Program-made: the position numbers and the translations under genes | In this document: positions 52,799 to 61,724 of the stretch, piece by piece | Layout: each line of letters begins with the position of its first letter | Numbering within the stretch: the stretch's first letter is position 1 | The notes under the pieces: model-generated | What the model saw: only the letters and a program-made list of their open reading frames with translations | Told to the model about the DNA's origin: nothing | The model's database searches: none | Source: Roseateles aquatilis | Lineage (GTDB): Bacteria; Pseudomonadota; Gammaproteobacteria; Burkholderiales; Burkholderiaceae_C | Direction of reading: 5' to 3' | DNA: 64,000 nt | Assembly (NCBI RefSeq): GCF_002205645.1 | Contig: NZ_NIOF01000003.1 | Span: forward strand, 62,001 to 126,000

Positions 52799-53161
52799 TC
52801 AGCGAATCACCTTGCCGATCACTTCGATCAGCTTGGCGGGGTCGAACGGCTTCACCAGCCATCCGGTCGCACCGGCGGCCCGACCCGCCTGCTTCATCTG
52901 ATCGCTGGACTCGGTGGTCAGGATCAGGATCGGCGTGGTCTTGAATTTGGGGTTGTCACGCAGCTTTTTGGTCAGGCTGATGCCATCCATGCGGGGCATG
53001 TTCTGGTCGGTCAGCACCAGGTCGAAATCGCGCTGGGACGACTTCTCCCAGGCGTCCTGCCCGTCCACCGCCTCCACGACGTTGAAACCCGCATTCTTGA
53101 GGGTGAACGAGACCATCTGGCGCATGGAGGCCGAATCGTCTACGGCGAGGATCGAGGGCAT
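52799..53161 (-). CDS. cheY: Chemotaxis response regulator CheY
   Basis: A 120-residue single-domain receiver: acidic pair DD (8-9), phospho-acceptor D52 in LTDQNMPRMDG, T82 in ILTTESS and K104 in WLVKPFDP. It would signal to the flagellar switch. GGAGAA precedes the ATG. It lies 19 bases before cheA and 112 bases after the CheZ-like gene. Confidence 0.95.
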   Translation of the reverse strand: MPSILAVDDSASMRQMVSFTLKNAGFNVVEAVDGQDAWEKSSQRDFDLVLTDQNMPRMDGISLTKKLRDNPKFKTTPILILTTESSDQMKQAGRAAGATGWLVKPFDPAKLIEVIGKVIR

Positions 53162-53273
53162 TTTTGGTTCTCCGGATGACAAGCGATTTTCGGGTGGACC
53201 TGAGGATTCTTGAGGACCTTGTGGACGTCCTAATGACGACGCCCGGTGTTTTCGTGATGTAAGCGTCAGTTCA

Positions 53274-53729
53274 TCAGAACAACTCGATCGAACCGGCGTC
53301 CATCTCGTCCTGCGTGACGGGGTTCGGGCGCAGCGGGGCGGTCTCGACGACAGCCATGCCGTCCTCATCGTCGCCGAAAGTGTCGCGCGCCAGTTGATCG
53401 GAGCAGTTGCGCAGGCGCTGGCTGGTGTGCGCGATCAACTGCGTGGACATGTCCTGGAACTGCAGCGCGGTGATCGCCCCCGCCAGGTGCAGCATCAACT
53501 GCTGCAGCGCATCCTGGTCCCTGGCCTCGGGCAGCCGCGCGCGCATCTGCTCCACCAGGCCCGACGCGCCGAAGAAATGCGTCGACAGCGCCTCGCACGC
53601 ATCGTCGAGCAGGCGCTGCAACCGCTCGAGATCGTTGTTGACCGTCATGAGATGGTCCTGCATCTCGGCCGCGGCCAGCAGCGGCATCAGCCCACCCTCT
53701 GGCTCGACCGATGTCTCATCGATTTGCAT
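53274..53729 (-). CDS. CheZ-like chemotaxis protein
   Basis: A 151-residue helical protein at the head of the chemotaxis operon. The segment AGAITALQFQDMSTQLIAHTSQRL (about 89-112) resembles the CheZ active-site helix with its QDFQDLT-like motif. The acidic C-terminal end, EMDAGSIELF, resembles the CheY-binding tail of CheZ. It is shorter than enteric CheZ (about 214 residues), so it may be a reduced phosphatase or an unnamed partner. I start at 53729, behind GGAG; an ATG at 53765 would add 12 residues. Confidence 0.65.
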   Translation of the reverse strand: MQIDETSVEPEGGLMPLLAAAEMQDHLMTVNNDLERLQRLLDDACEALSTHFFGASGLVEQMRARLPEARDQDALQQLMLHLAGAITALQFQDMSTQLIAHTSQRLRNCSDQLARDTFGDDEDGMAVVETAPLRPNPVTQDEMDAGSIELF

Positions 53730-54000
53730 CTTGGCTCCACATTGGCTGTCCTGGTGCGTTTTCATGTCTGCCCAACACAGACATGCGCCCGGACTTCACG
53801 GCTGACAAGAATCTTCGGCTTTTGGATCGCATCTGTCGACGGGACAAACTGGTCAAAGTGGGCCCAATAACGTAGATCGACCTATGAGCACAATTCTCGA
53901 TAAGGGTAAACCCAACACTCTACGGTTTCCGCCGTAGATAAGAGAGGGTAGAGACCAGCATAGATGAGGGATGCGCGACAAACTTGGCATACTCGCGGCC
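53730..54000. other. Divergent promoter region of the chemotaxis and sensor-kinase operons
   Basis: 271 bases with several AT-richer patches and the dyad CTACGG/CCGTAG at about 53922-53937. No convincing sigma-28 (TAAA-N15-GCCGATAA) promoter was found in either direction. Confidence 0.5.
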
Positions 54001-55194
54001 ATGCCGACTTCCCCCCTTGCCGAGCGCTGCCTGCGTTTGCTTCATATCGAAGATTCCGACCTGGATCACCAGTTGATCCTGGCCCAGTTGCAGCGCGCGG
54101 GATTGCGCTTCGAGGTGACCCGCATGGACACCTTGCCCGATATCGAGGCGGCGCTGGAGAGGCCCTGGGACGCGGTCATTTCGGATTACAACCTGCCCGG
54201 TTTTTCCGGCCTGGTCGTGCTGGACATGATCAAGCAGCGGCAACGGGTGCTGCCTTTCGTCCTGGTATCGGGCGAGATCGGCGAGGACACCGCCGTCGCC
54301 GCGATGCGGACCGGCGCCTCGGATTACCTGCTCAAGAACAACCTGGCGCGGCTGGCGCCGGCGCTGCTGCACGCGATCGAGTCCTGCGAGGCGCAGCGCG
54401 CCCGCCAGGAGGCGGATCGCGAGCTGCTCAAGTCCAAGCAGCAACTGCATGAGCTGGCCGGTCATCTGCAGACCAGCGTCGAGATGGAACGCGCCGCGAT
54501 CGCGCGCGAAATCCACGACGACGTCGGCGGATCGCTGACGGCGCTGAAGTTCGACCTGGCCTGGATCGCCCGCCACAGCGGCGACGCGGACGTGCAGCAG
54601 CGCGTGCAGTCGGCGCTGGAGACCGTCACCAGCGCCATCGAGTCCAGCCAGCGGATCATGCACAACCTGCGTCCGGCGATCCTGGAACAAGGATTGCTGG
54701 CAGCGGTGCAATGGCTGGCCGCGCGCTTCGAGCGCCGCACCGGCATCACCACGGTGGTGCGGCATATCGGCGAGCAGTTCCAGCTGCCGGCCGGCGTCCC
54801 GCTGGTGGCCTACCGCTGCGCGCAGGAAGCGTTGACCAATGTGTCCAAGCATGCCGATGCGACCAAGGTCGAGGTGGAGTTGAGCATGGAAGGCGGCGTC
54901 CTGACGCTGGAGATCAAGGACAACGGTCACGGCGTGGCGCCGGGCGACCTGAGCAAGGCGCGCAGCTTCGGCATCCGCGGCCTGCGCGAACGCGCGGCGA
55001 CCGTGGGCGGCTGGGTGGACCTGAGCTCCGGGGCGCAGGGCACGGCGCTGATCCTGTCGGTGCCACTGCGCGGCATGTTCGGGACCTTCGATTTCGACGA
55101 GGACGAGGATGACGGCGGCGCCGCGCGCGCCGTCGAAAAGGGCGGCATGCCTGCCGGCGCCGCCCACGATCCGTCTTCCTGGGGCGACCTATGA
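54001..55194 (+). CDS. Hybrid sensor kinase: N-terminal receiver plus NarL-type HisKA_3 kinase
   Basis: A 397-residue cytoplasmic kinase without membrane segments. The receiver domain (about 10-130) has D62 in ISDYNLPGFSG and K113 after DYLL. The dimerisation/phosphoacceptor helix is AIAREIHDDVGGSLTALKFDLAW with H172. The HATPase domain has QEALTNVSKHADATKVEV and DNGHGV near 280-310. It overlaps the downstream regulator gene by ATGA, forming a two-component pair. Input probably arrives by phosphotransfer to its own receiver. ATG at 53971 is an alternative start. Confidence 0.9.
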   Translation: MPTSPLAERCLRLLHIEDSDLDHQLILAQLQRAGLRFEVTRMDTLPDIEAALERPWDAVISDYNLPGFSGLVVLDMIKQRQRVLPFVLVSGEIGEDTAVAAMRTGASDYLLKNNLARLAPALLHAIESCEAQRARQEADRELLKSKQQLHELAGHLQTSVEMERAAIAREIHDDVGGSLTALKFDLAWIARHSGDADVQQRVQSALETVTSAIESSQRIMHNLRPAILEQGLLAAVQWLAARFERRTGITTVVRHIGEQFQLPAGVPLVAYRCAQEALTNVSKHADATKVEVELSMEGGVLTLEIKDNGHGVAPGDLSKARSFGIRGLRERAATVGGWVDLSSGAQGTALILSVPLRGMFGTFDFDEDEDDGGAARAVEKGGMPAGAAHDPSSWGDL

Positions 55195-55838
55195 TCAAAG
55201 TCATTCTGTGCGATGACCACGCGCTGATCCGCCGCGGGATCCGCGACACGCTGTCCGATGCGCCCGACATCGAGGTCGTCGGCGAGGCGGGCGATTACGG
55301 CGAGCTGCGCAGCCTGATGCGCAGCCTGGCCGCCGACAAGCAGTGCGACGTGCTGGTGCTGGACATCAACATGCCGGGCCGCAGCGGCCTGGATGTGCTG
55401 CACGTGCTCAAGGACGAAGGCACGACCACACGGGTGCTGATCGTCTCGATGTACCCCGAGGACCAGTACGCGATCCGCGCGCTGCGCGCCGGCGCCTTCG
55501 GCTACGTCAACAAGGGCGGCGACCCGCAGTTGCTGGTGCAGGCGGTGCGCACGGTGGCGCAGGGCCGCAAGTACGTGACGCCCGAGATCGCCCAGATGCT
55601 GGTCGAGAGCCTGACCGCGCCGGCCCCCGAGCAGGCGCACCAGAAGCTGTCCGACCGCGAGCTGCAGACGCTGGTGATGATCGCCTCCGGCAAGCGGCTG
55701 TCCGACATCGCCGAGGAACTGATGCTCAGCCCCAAGACCGTCAGCGTGTACCGCGCGCGGGTGCTGGAGAAGCTGGCGCTGTCCAACAACTCGGAACTGA
55801 CCGTTTACGCGATCCGCAACGGCCTGGTGGCGAGCTGA
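55191..55838 (+). CDS. NarL/FixJ-type response regulator
   Basis: A 215-residue regulator: receiver (1-125) with D58 in VLVLDINMPGRSGLDVL and K107 in GYVNKGGD, and a LuxR-type HTH (about 150-210: KLSDRELQTLVMIASGKRLSDIAEELMLSPKTVSVYRARVLEKL, read in two helices plus wing). Cognate partner of the preceding kinase by overlap. Target genes unknown; the adjacent efflux operon begins about 160 bases downstream. Confidence 0.93.
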   Translation: MIKVILCDDHALIRRGIRDTLSDAPDIEVVGEAGDYGELRSLMRSLAADKQCDVLVLDINMPGRSGLDVLHVLKDEGTTTRVLIVSMYPEDQYAIRALRAGAFGYVNKGGDPQLLVQAVRTVAQGRKYVTPEIAQMLVESLTAPAPEQAHQKLSDRELQTLVMIASGKRLSDIAEELMLSPKTVSVYRARVLEKLALSNNSELTVYAIRNGLVAS

Positions 55839-55996
55839 CCCCGGGCCGCCGTCCGTCGGCGCCGCCGGGCATTCACGACCGCCCGGCACCATTCGTCGCA
55901 CGCCGGGCTTGACGAGGCCGGCGCGCCGAGCAGAATGCGCCCCGAACCGACCACGGCCCCGCGAGGGGTCACGACACACGTTTCGAGGGGGCCGTC

Positions 55997-57232
55997 ATCG
56001 ATACCGCACTGTTGAAAGAACTGCGCATCCAGGGCACGGAGCGCGACGACCATGGCGGTGGACCGCCGAAGTGGCTGTGGATCCTGCTGGTGGTGCTGGT
56101 CGTGCTGGCGCTGCTGGCCGGCGGCGGTTGGTGGTGGTGGCGGCAATCGCAGGTGCCCGACGTCGAGACGGCCGTGGCGCAGCCCCGCAGCGGCCCGGCC
56201 GGCGCCGCGGTGCTGCAGGCCACCGGCTACGTGACGGCGCGCCGTGCCGCCACGGTCTCGACGCAGATCACCGGCACGCTGACCGCCGTGCTCTTCGAGG
56301 AGGGGGACAGCGTCGCGAAGGGGCAGGTGCTGGCCCGGCTCGAGGACAACGCGCTGCGCGCCGGCCTGGACATGGCCCGCGCCAATCTCAAGAGCGCGCA
56401 GGCCAACATCGAGGCGACGCGCGCCCAACTGGCCCAGAGCCAGTCCGACCTGAAGCGCCAGGACGAACTGGCCGCCAGCGGCATGTCCACCCGGCAGGCG
56501 GCCGAGCAAGCGCGTACCGCCGTCAACAGCTACACCGCGCAACTGGAGGCCCGCCGGCGCGACGCCGATGCGGCCGCGGCCCAGGCGGCGCAGGCGCAGG
56601 TCAACTTCGACTACAGCGTGGTGAAGGCGCCGTTCGCGGGCGTCATCACGGCCAAGGCGGCGCAGGTGGGCGAGATCGTCTCGCCGCTGTCCGCCGGGGG
56701 TGGTTTCACGCGGACCGGCGTCGGCACCATCGTCGACATGGATTCGCTGGAGGTCGACGTCGACGTCAATGAGGCGTACATCGGCCAGGTCAAGGCCGAC
56801 ATGCCGGCGCAGGCGGTGCTGGACGCGTATCCCGACTGGCGCATCCCGGCGCACGTGATCGCGGTGGTGCCCTCGGCCGACCGCGGCAAGGCCACCGTCA
56901 AGGTGCGCGTGGCGCTGGAGCAGAAGGACCAGCGCGTGGTGCCCGACATGGGCGTGCGCGTGTCCTTCCTGGCCGCGAAGCAGGATGCGCAGGCGGCGCC
57001 GCCGCCGGGCGTGCTGGTGCCCAAGTCGGCCGTGGCGACGCGGGACGGCGCCGAGGTGGTGTTCGTCGTCGTCGGCCAGAACGCCGCGGCGCGCAAGGTC
57101 AAGCTGGGCACGCCGCTGGGCGAGCAGGCCGTGGTGCTGGACGGCCTCAAGGCCGGCGACCCGATCGTCGTGAATCCGCCCGAGGCGCTGCGCGATGGCG
57201 GTGAGATCCGGCTCGCCCCGTCGGGGCGCTGA
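55997..57232 (+). CDS. HlyD/MacA-type periplasmic adaptor of an ABC/efflux system
   Basis: About 411 residues: a basic/Gly-Pro start, one membrane segment (about 27-45 with a WWWW run), a lipoyl-like half (QATGYVTARRAATVSTQITGTL), a long coiled-coil hairpin (about 120-205) and the second half with VVKAPFAGVITAKAAQVGEIV. It should connect the inner-membrane permeases to an outer-membrane channel. No ATG lies at the 5' end. The best-spaced position behind GAGGGG is an ATC at 55997; a TTG at 56012 is the first conventional start. Confidence 0.85.
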   Translation: MDTALLKELRIQGTERDDHGGGPPKWLWILLVVLVVLALLAGGGWWWWRQSQVPDVETAVAQPRSGPAGAAVLQATGYVTARRAATVSTQITGTLTAVLFEEGDSVAKGQVLARLEDNALRAGLDMARANLKSAQANIEATRAQLAQSQSDLKRQDELAASGMSTRQAAEQARTAVNSYTAQLEARRRDADAAAAQAAQAQVNFDYSVVKAPFAGVITAKAAQVGEIVSPLSAGGGFTRTGVGTIVDMDSLEVDVDVNEAYIGQVKADMPAQAVLDAYPDWRIPAHVIAVVPSADRGKATVKVRVALEQKDQRVVPDMGVRVSFLAAKQDAQAAPPPGVLVPKSAVATRDGAEVVFVVVGQNAAARKVKLGTPLGEQAVVLDGLKAGDPIVVNPPEALRDGGEIRLAPSGR

Positions 57233-57444
57233 GGCCTCCGGGCCGCCGAGGCGAGGGCTTCGGTGCGAAGGTTTCCAAGATCAGGTTTCGAAGCGCAGGT
57301 TTCGAAGATCCGGCCCGTGATGGCGCCGGCGCGATGTTGAAGATGAGATGTCTGTCGATATGAGCGTCGCTCATTCGTCGTTCCCGCATGGAGGGCGACG
57401 AGGTGGGTCGGCGCCTCCATGAACCGTTGATGCGAGGAGTCACC
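57233..57444. other. Spacer with three 14-bp tandem units
   Basis: AGGTTTCCAAG/AGGTTTCGAAG units repeat at 57269, 57283 and 57297 with a period of 14 bases, each containing TTC(C/G)AA. Otherwise there is no gene; the rest leads to the ATPase ribosome-binding site. Confidence 0.6.
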
Positions 57445-58131
57445 GTGAGCAAGTTGATCGAGATCCGTGACCTGTCCAAGGTCTACACGCGCGGCAAGCA
57501 GAAGGTGGAGGTGCTGCACCACATCGACCTGGACGTGCCGCAGGGCGAGTTCCTGGCGCTGATGGGGCCGTCGGGCTCCGGCAAGACGACGCTGCTGAAC
57601 CTGATCGGCGGGCTGGACCAGCCCACCGGCGGCAGCATCGCCATCGGCGGCGAGCGCATCGACCAGCTCGGCGCCGGCGCGCTGGCGAAGTGGCGCGCGG
57701 CCAAGGTCGGCTTCGTGTTCCAGTTCTACAACCTGATGCCGATGCTCTCGGCGCAGCGCAACGTGGAGCTGCCGCTGCTGTTGACCAAGCTGTCCGCCGC
57801 GGAGCGCCGCAAGCGCGCGGCGATCGCGCTGCAACTGGTGGGGCTGTCCGACCGCGCCACCCACAAGCCGACCGAGCTGTCCGGCGGGCAGCAGCAGCGG
57901 GTGTCGATCGCGCGGGCGATCGTGTCCGACCCGACGCTGCTGGTCTGCGACGAGCCCACCGGCGACCTGGACCGGCAGTCCGCCGAGGACGTGCTGGCGC
58001 TGCTGCAGGCGCTGAACCGCGATCACGGCAAGACCATCGTGATGGTGACCCACGACCCGAAGGCGGCCGAGCGCGCCGGCCAGATCCTGCATCTGGACAA
58101 GGGCTCGCTGGTCGAGCAAGTCCCGGCCTGA
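57445..58131 (+). CDS. ABC transporter ATPase, MacB/LolD type
   Basis: A 228-residue ATPase: Walker [10 protein letters not shown] (41-49), Q-loop [10 protein letters not shown], signature LSGGQQQR (145-152), Walker B LLVCDEP (165-171) and H-loop MVTHDP. I use the GTG at 57445 behind GAGGAG, which gives the standard family N-terminus. It works with the two FtsX-type permeases that follow and the adaptor before it. Confidence 0.94.
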   Translation: MSKLIEIRDLSKVYTRGKQKVEVLHHIDLDVPQGEFLALMGPSGSGKTTLLNLIGGLDQPTGGSIAIGGERIDQLGAGALAKWRAAKVGFVFQFYNLMPMLSAQRNVELPLLLTKLSAAERRKRAAIALQLVGLSDRATHKPTELSGGQQQRVSIARAIVSDPTLLVCDEPTGDLDRQSAEDVLALLQALNRDHGKTIVMVTHDPKAAERAGQILHLDKGSLVEQVPA

Positions 58132-58158
58132 GGCCAGCGACGTCACGAGGCGCATGCC

Positions 58159-59328
58159 ATGAAATACCTTCACCTCATCTGGGCGGCGCTGTTCCGGCGC
58201 AAGCTGCGGACCGTGCTGACGCTGGTGTCCATCATCACCGCGTTCCTGCTGTTCGGGCTGCTGGACGCGGTCCGGACCTCCTTCGACCAGGCCGGCCAGA
58301 GCGCCAACGGCGCGACGCGGCTGCAGACGGGCTCGCGCCTGTCGTTCATCCAGACGCTGCCGATGGCGCTCACGCAGCGGCTGGAAGCGGTCGACGGCGT
58401 CAAGGCCGTGACCTACGCCAACTGGTTCGGCGGGGCCTACCAGGACCCGCACAACCAGGTCTTCAGCTTCGCGGTCGCGCCCAACTACCTGGACCTGTAT
58501 CCCGAGATGCAGGTCAGCGCCGAGGCCCGCAAGGCGTTCTCGACCACGCGCATCGGCGCGCTGGTCGGCGAGGGCCTGGCCAAGCGCTTCAACTGGAAGG
58601 TCGGGGACAAGATCCCGCTGCAGTCGACGATCTTTCCGGACCGCAGCGGCAGCAAGAACTGGCAGTTCGAGATCGTCGGCCTGATCCACGCGGCGGACAA
58701 GAAGTCCGGCGGCTGGTACGACCAGATGTTCCTGCTCAACTGGAAGTACTTCGACGACACCACGCCCTACAACCAGGGCGCCGTCGGCTGGTACGTGACG
58801 CGGGTCGCGGACGCCAATCAGACGGACCGGGTGGCCAAGGCCATCGACGGGTTGTCGGCCAACTCGGACCATGAGACGCGCACGCAGACCGAGCAGGCCG
58901 CGATGGCCTCGTGGATGAAGCAGGTCGCCAACATCGGGCTGATCGTCAGCTCCATCATGGGCGCCGTGTTCTTCACGCTGCTGCTGCTGTCGGGCAACAC
59001 CATGATGCAGGCGGTGCGGGAACGCACCAGCGAGATCGCGGTGCTGAAGACGATCGGCTTCTCGGGTCGCAGCGTACTGGCGATGGTGCTGGCGGAGTCC
59101 GTGCTCCTGCTGGTGATCGGCGGCGTGATCGGGCTGGCGCTGGCCAGCGTGATCGGGCCCGCCGTCGGCGCGGCCAGCGGCGGTACCTTGAACCTGCCGG
59201 CGGCCGGGCTGAACAGCTGGGCGATGGGCGTGGGCTTGATGGTGCTGTTCGGCGTTGTCGTCGGCGCGTTGCCGGCCTTGAACGCGATGCGGTTGAACAT
59301 CACCGATGCGCTGGCGGGGAGGGCCTGA
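58159..59328 (+). CDS. ABC transporter permease, FtsX/MacB type (1)
   Basis: A 389-residue permease: N-terminal membrane segment near 20-40, a periplasmic MacB-PCD-like domain (about 45-265) and three C-terminal segments with the FtsX signature RERTSEIAVLKTIGFSGRSVLAMVLAESVLLLVIGG. It lacks its own ATPase domain, so it depends on the ATPase 27 bases upstream. Cargo unknown. A two-base gap separates it from the second permease. Confidence 0.92.
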   Translation: MKYLHLIWAALFRRKLRTVLTLVSIITAFLLFGLLDAVRTSFDQAGQSANGATRLQTGSRLSFIQTLPMALTQRLEAVDGVKAVTYANWFGGAYQDPHNQVFSFAVAPNYLDLYPEMQVSAEARKAFSTTRIGALVGEGLAKRFNWKVGDKIPLQSTIFPDRSGSKNWQFEIVGLIHAADKKSGGWYDQMFLLNWKYFDDTTPYNQGAVGWYVTRVADANQTDRVAKAIDGLSANSDHETRTQTEQAAMASWMKQVANIGLIVSSIMGAVFFTLLLLSGNTMMQAVRERTSEIAVLKTIGFSGRSVLAMVLAESVLLLVIGGVIGLALASVIGPAVGAASGGTLNLPAAGLNSWAMGVGLMVLFGVVVGALPALNAMRLNITDALAGRA

Positions 59329-59330
59329 CC

Positions 59331-60647
59331 ATGAAATTCCTGAAACGACTCGGACTGTGCGTCTTCCTGGTGGCGGTGCTGATCGCCTGGGTGTTCCTGC
59401 CCTGGTACGGCGCGGTCGGCGTGGGCGCGCTGCTGGCGCTGTGGATGCTGCTGACGCGGCGCGGCGGGCAGGCGCGCTCGGTGACCAGCGTGGGCGTGAG
59501 CACGCTGCCGCAGCGGCTGGGCTCGTCGGCGGTGATCGTCGTGGGCATCGCCGGCGTGGTCGGCGTGCTGGTGGCCTTGCTGGCGATGGCGGAGGGTTAC
59601 TCCGAGACGCTGCGCAAGTCCGGCAGCGAGGACACGGCGATCGTGCTGCGCGGCGCGTCCGCGGCCGAGGTGGCGTCAGTGATGAGCCGCGACGACATCA
59701 CGCAGATCGGGCAGGCGCCCGGCGTGGCCAAATCGGCGAAGGGCGAGCCGCTCCTGTCGGCGGAGACCGTCGTCGCCGCCAACCTGCCGGTCAAGGACAC
59801 GAAGACCGACGAGGAAGGCAGCGTGCAGGTGCGCGGTGTCGGCGACGAGGCCTTCGCGGTGCGGCCTCGGGTCAAGATCATCGCGGGTCGCAAGTTCCAG
59901 CCGGGGCTCAAGGAGCTGATCGTCGGCCAGGGCGCGGCGCGGCAGTTCGAGGGCCTGGAACCTGGCAAGCAGATCCGGCTGGGCAGCCAGATGTGGACGG
60001 TGGCCGGCATCTTCGCGTCGGGAGACTCGATGGAATCGGAGTTGTGGGCCGATGCACCGGTCGTGGCCGAAACCTACCGGCGCGGCGCGAGCCGCAACTC
60101 GGTGACGGTGAAGCTGACCGACGCCAACGCGTTCAAGGCATTCAAGGCCGGGCTGGAGGCCAATCCGCAGCTGAAGGTCGATGCGACGACGACGCTGGCG
60201 TTCTTCGCCAAGCAGTCCGAGCAGATGACGAAGATCCTGCGCATCATCGGCATCGTGGTTGGCACGATCATGGCGATCGGCGCGATCTTCGGCGCGCTGA
60301 ACACCATGTTCGCCGCCGTCGCCACCCGGGCCCGCGAGATCGCCACGCTGCGCGCGATCGGCTTCCCGGGGCTGCCGGTGGTGGTGGCGGTGATGCTGGA
60401 GACGATGCTGATGGCGGCGCTGGGCGGCATCATCGGCGGCGCGATCGCCTACCTGCTGTTCAACGGCCACGCGGCGTCGACGATGGCGGCGGGCTCGGTG
60501 GGCAAGCTCAGCTTCGAGCTGCGTGTGTCGGGTCAGTTGCTGTGGGAAGGGCTCAAATGGGCCCTGGCCATCGGATTCATCGGCGGACTCTTCCCGGCGG
60601 TGAGGGCGGCGAGCGTGCCGGTGACGACGGCATTGCGCGAGCTGTGA
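59331..60647 (+). CDS. ABC transporter permease, FtsX/MacB type (2)
   Basis: A 438-residue relative of the preceding permease with two extra N-terminal hydrophobic segments (about 8-40), a periplasmic domain (about 90-325) and the C-terminal FtsX block ATRAREIATLRAIGFPGLPVVVAVMLETMLMAALGGIIGG. Together the two probably form a heterodimeric channel-gating pair. The operon adaptor-ATPase-permease-permease is complete here. Confidence 0.92.
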   Translation: MKFLKRLGLCVFLVAVLIAWVFLPWYGAVGVGALLALWMLLTRRGGQARSVTSVGVSTLPQRLGSSAVIVVGIAGVVGVLVALLAMAEGYSETLRKSGSEDTAIVLRGASAAEVASVMSRDDITQIGQAPGVAKSAKGEPLLSAETVVAANLPVKDTKTDEEGSVQVRGVGDEAFAVRPRVKIIAGRKFQPGLKELIVGQGAARQFEGLEPGKQIRLGSQMWTVAGIFASGDSMESELWADAPVVAETYRRGASRNSVTVKLTDANAFKAFKAGLEANPQLKVDATTTLAFFAKQSEQMTKILRIIGIVVGTIMAIGAIFGALNTMFAAVATRAREIATLRAIGFPGLPVVVAVMLETMLMAALGGIIGGAIAYLLFNGHAASTMAAGSVGKLSFELRVSGQLLWEGLKWALAIGFIGGLFPAVRAASVPVTTALREL

Positions 60648-60702
60648 TGAATCGCTGGCCGGTGCTGGGAAGCATCGGCTGGCGTGGAAGACGGCTGCTG
60701 GC

Positions 60703-61071
60703 TCAAGTCACCACGCAGAGCCGTGGCCCCTGCGGTGTCTTGATCAATTGCTGTCCCAGGGTTGCGATGGCAACCGTGTTGATGGCCATGTCTCTTTCGA
60801 ACGTCAACTCGAGTCGGTAGTCCGCGGCATTGCGCATTCGGCGGAGTCGACGTAGCAAGTCGGCAATCCTGGTGTTGCCACGCTCTTGAAAGTAGGCCTG
60901 TGTGTGGCGATGTACGTCGCTCTTCTTCGATGTGATGCCAGCGATCGCTCGGGCCGTGAGGAAGAGGCCGTAGTAGGACCGCGAGACGGCAGTCCGCCAG
61001 TGTGCTTCGCCTTCCTGAAGGCTTAGATATCCTGCCAGGACCAGGAAGGTTTCGGGGTTGAACTTGGACAT
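60703..61071 (-). CDS. HEPN-domain protein
   Basis: A 122-residue helical protein: LSLQEGEAHWRTAVSRSYYGLFLTARAIAG near 16-45 and DLLRRLRRMRNAADYRLEL near 71-89. RSYYxxF...A and RxxRNxADY are characteristic of HEPN proteins, many of which are RNases or toxins; the catalytic RxxxxH is not clearly present, as the histidine position reads ADY. It follows the 159-residue gene by 12 bases. The pair has lower GC than the flanks, which suggests transfer. Function unknown. Confidence 0.75.
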   Translation of the reverse strand: MSKFNPETFLVLAGYLSLQEGEAHWRTAVSRSYYGLFLTARAIAGITSKKSDVHRHTQAYFQERGNTRIADLLRRLRRMRNAADYRLELTFERDMAINTVAIATLGQQLIKTPQGPRLCVVT

Positions 61072-61083
61072 CGCGAGTCCTCC

Positions 61084-61563
61084 TCAAGTGCGCGCCAGTC
61101 CAGGAAATGGACGTTGTTGGTGGGTCACCCACACGTGATGCCGCAGGGCTTCAAACTCGGGCTTGTCGCGTTCAAGGTCCCAGAAGCGATCCATCTCTTT
61201 CGACCCCAGTTGGCCATCCACGCGGCATTCATAGATGGTGAGGCAGAGCTGGTAGACCGCAGTCTCCGGATTGAAATCCACTTGGGCAGTAATCGTTCGG
61301 CCCTCCGCGCACTTTTCAGCGAGCGCGAGGTAGTCGCCCAAGTCTGGCTCGTGCAGGCTGGGGTGCTTCTTCAGGAACCACCGAAGGATCCCCGCGAACT
61401 CGCGGCTGTGCCGCGGAGCTTCAAGATTGAAGGGCCACTCGCCGGGGCTGCATGCATGGTCGCCAAGTGGCCAGTCGGACCAGTCGTGCTGGTCCACCCA
61501 GCAACCGGGCGGTACCTTGCTGTTCATCATGGTGCGCGGCTCGGGCATGGATATGTGGAACAT
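61084..61563 (-). CDS. Unknown protein paired with the HEPN gene (159 aa)
   Basis: It starts MFHISMPEPRTMMNSKVPPG and has a Trp-rich part (CWVDQHDWSDWPLGDHAC), a helix AGILRWFLKKHPSLHEPDLGDYLALAEKC and a C-terminal acidic/aromatic helix KEMDRFWDLERDKPEFEALRHHVW. No family recognised. It comes first in a two-gene operon with the HEPN protein, an order used by many toxin-antitoxin or defence pairs. GGAAG lies before the start. Confidence 0.65.
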   Translation of the reverse strand: MFHISMPEPRTMMNSKVPPGCWVDQHDWSDWPLGDHACSPGEWPFNLEAPRHSREFAGILRWFLKKHPSLHEPDLGDYLALAEKCAEGRTITAQVDFNPETAVYQLCLTIYECRVDGQLGSKEMDRFWDLERDKPEFEALRHHVWVTHQQRPFPGLART

Positions 61564-61724
61564 GTGTCTTCCTTGCTTGATTGGATGCACTCCGCATCCG
61601 TCGTCTGACAAGGCGTCCATTCTCGAAACGCGCTCTCCTGCTGTCATGACTTGGACAGGTGAAAAACGGGGGGAAGCAATGCAAGAAATGTGGCACCCGG
61701 AGGTGGGTACCCAGACGGGCGTTA

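Noticed and set aside
50647-52944. 765-codon plus-strand frame opposite cheA
   Set aside because: Antisense shadow of cheA, with no recognisable domain or ribosome-binding site.
53730-54000. Sigma-28 flagellar promoter for the chemotaxis operon
   Set aside because: GCCGAAGA is present on the minus strand, but no TAAA box stands 15 bases before it.
56611-58872. Long minus-strand frame across the adaptor and ABC genes
   Set aside because: It overlaps four well-supported plus-strand genes and has shadow-type composition.
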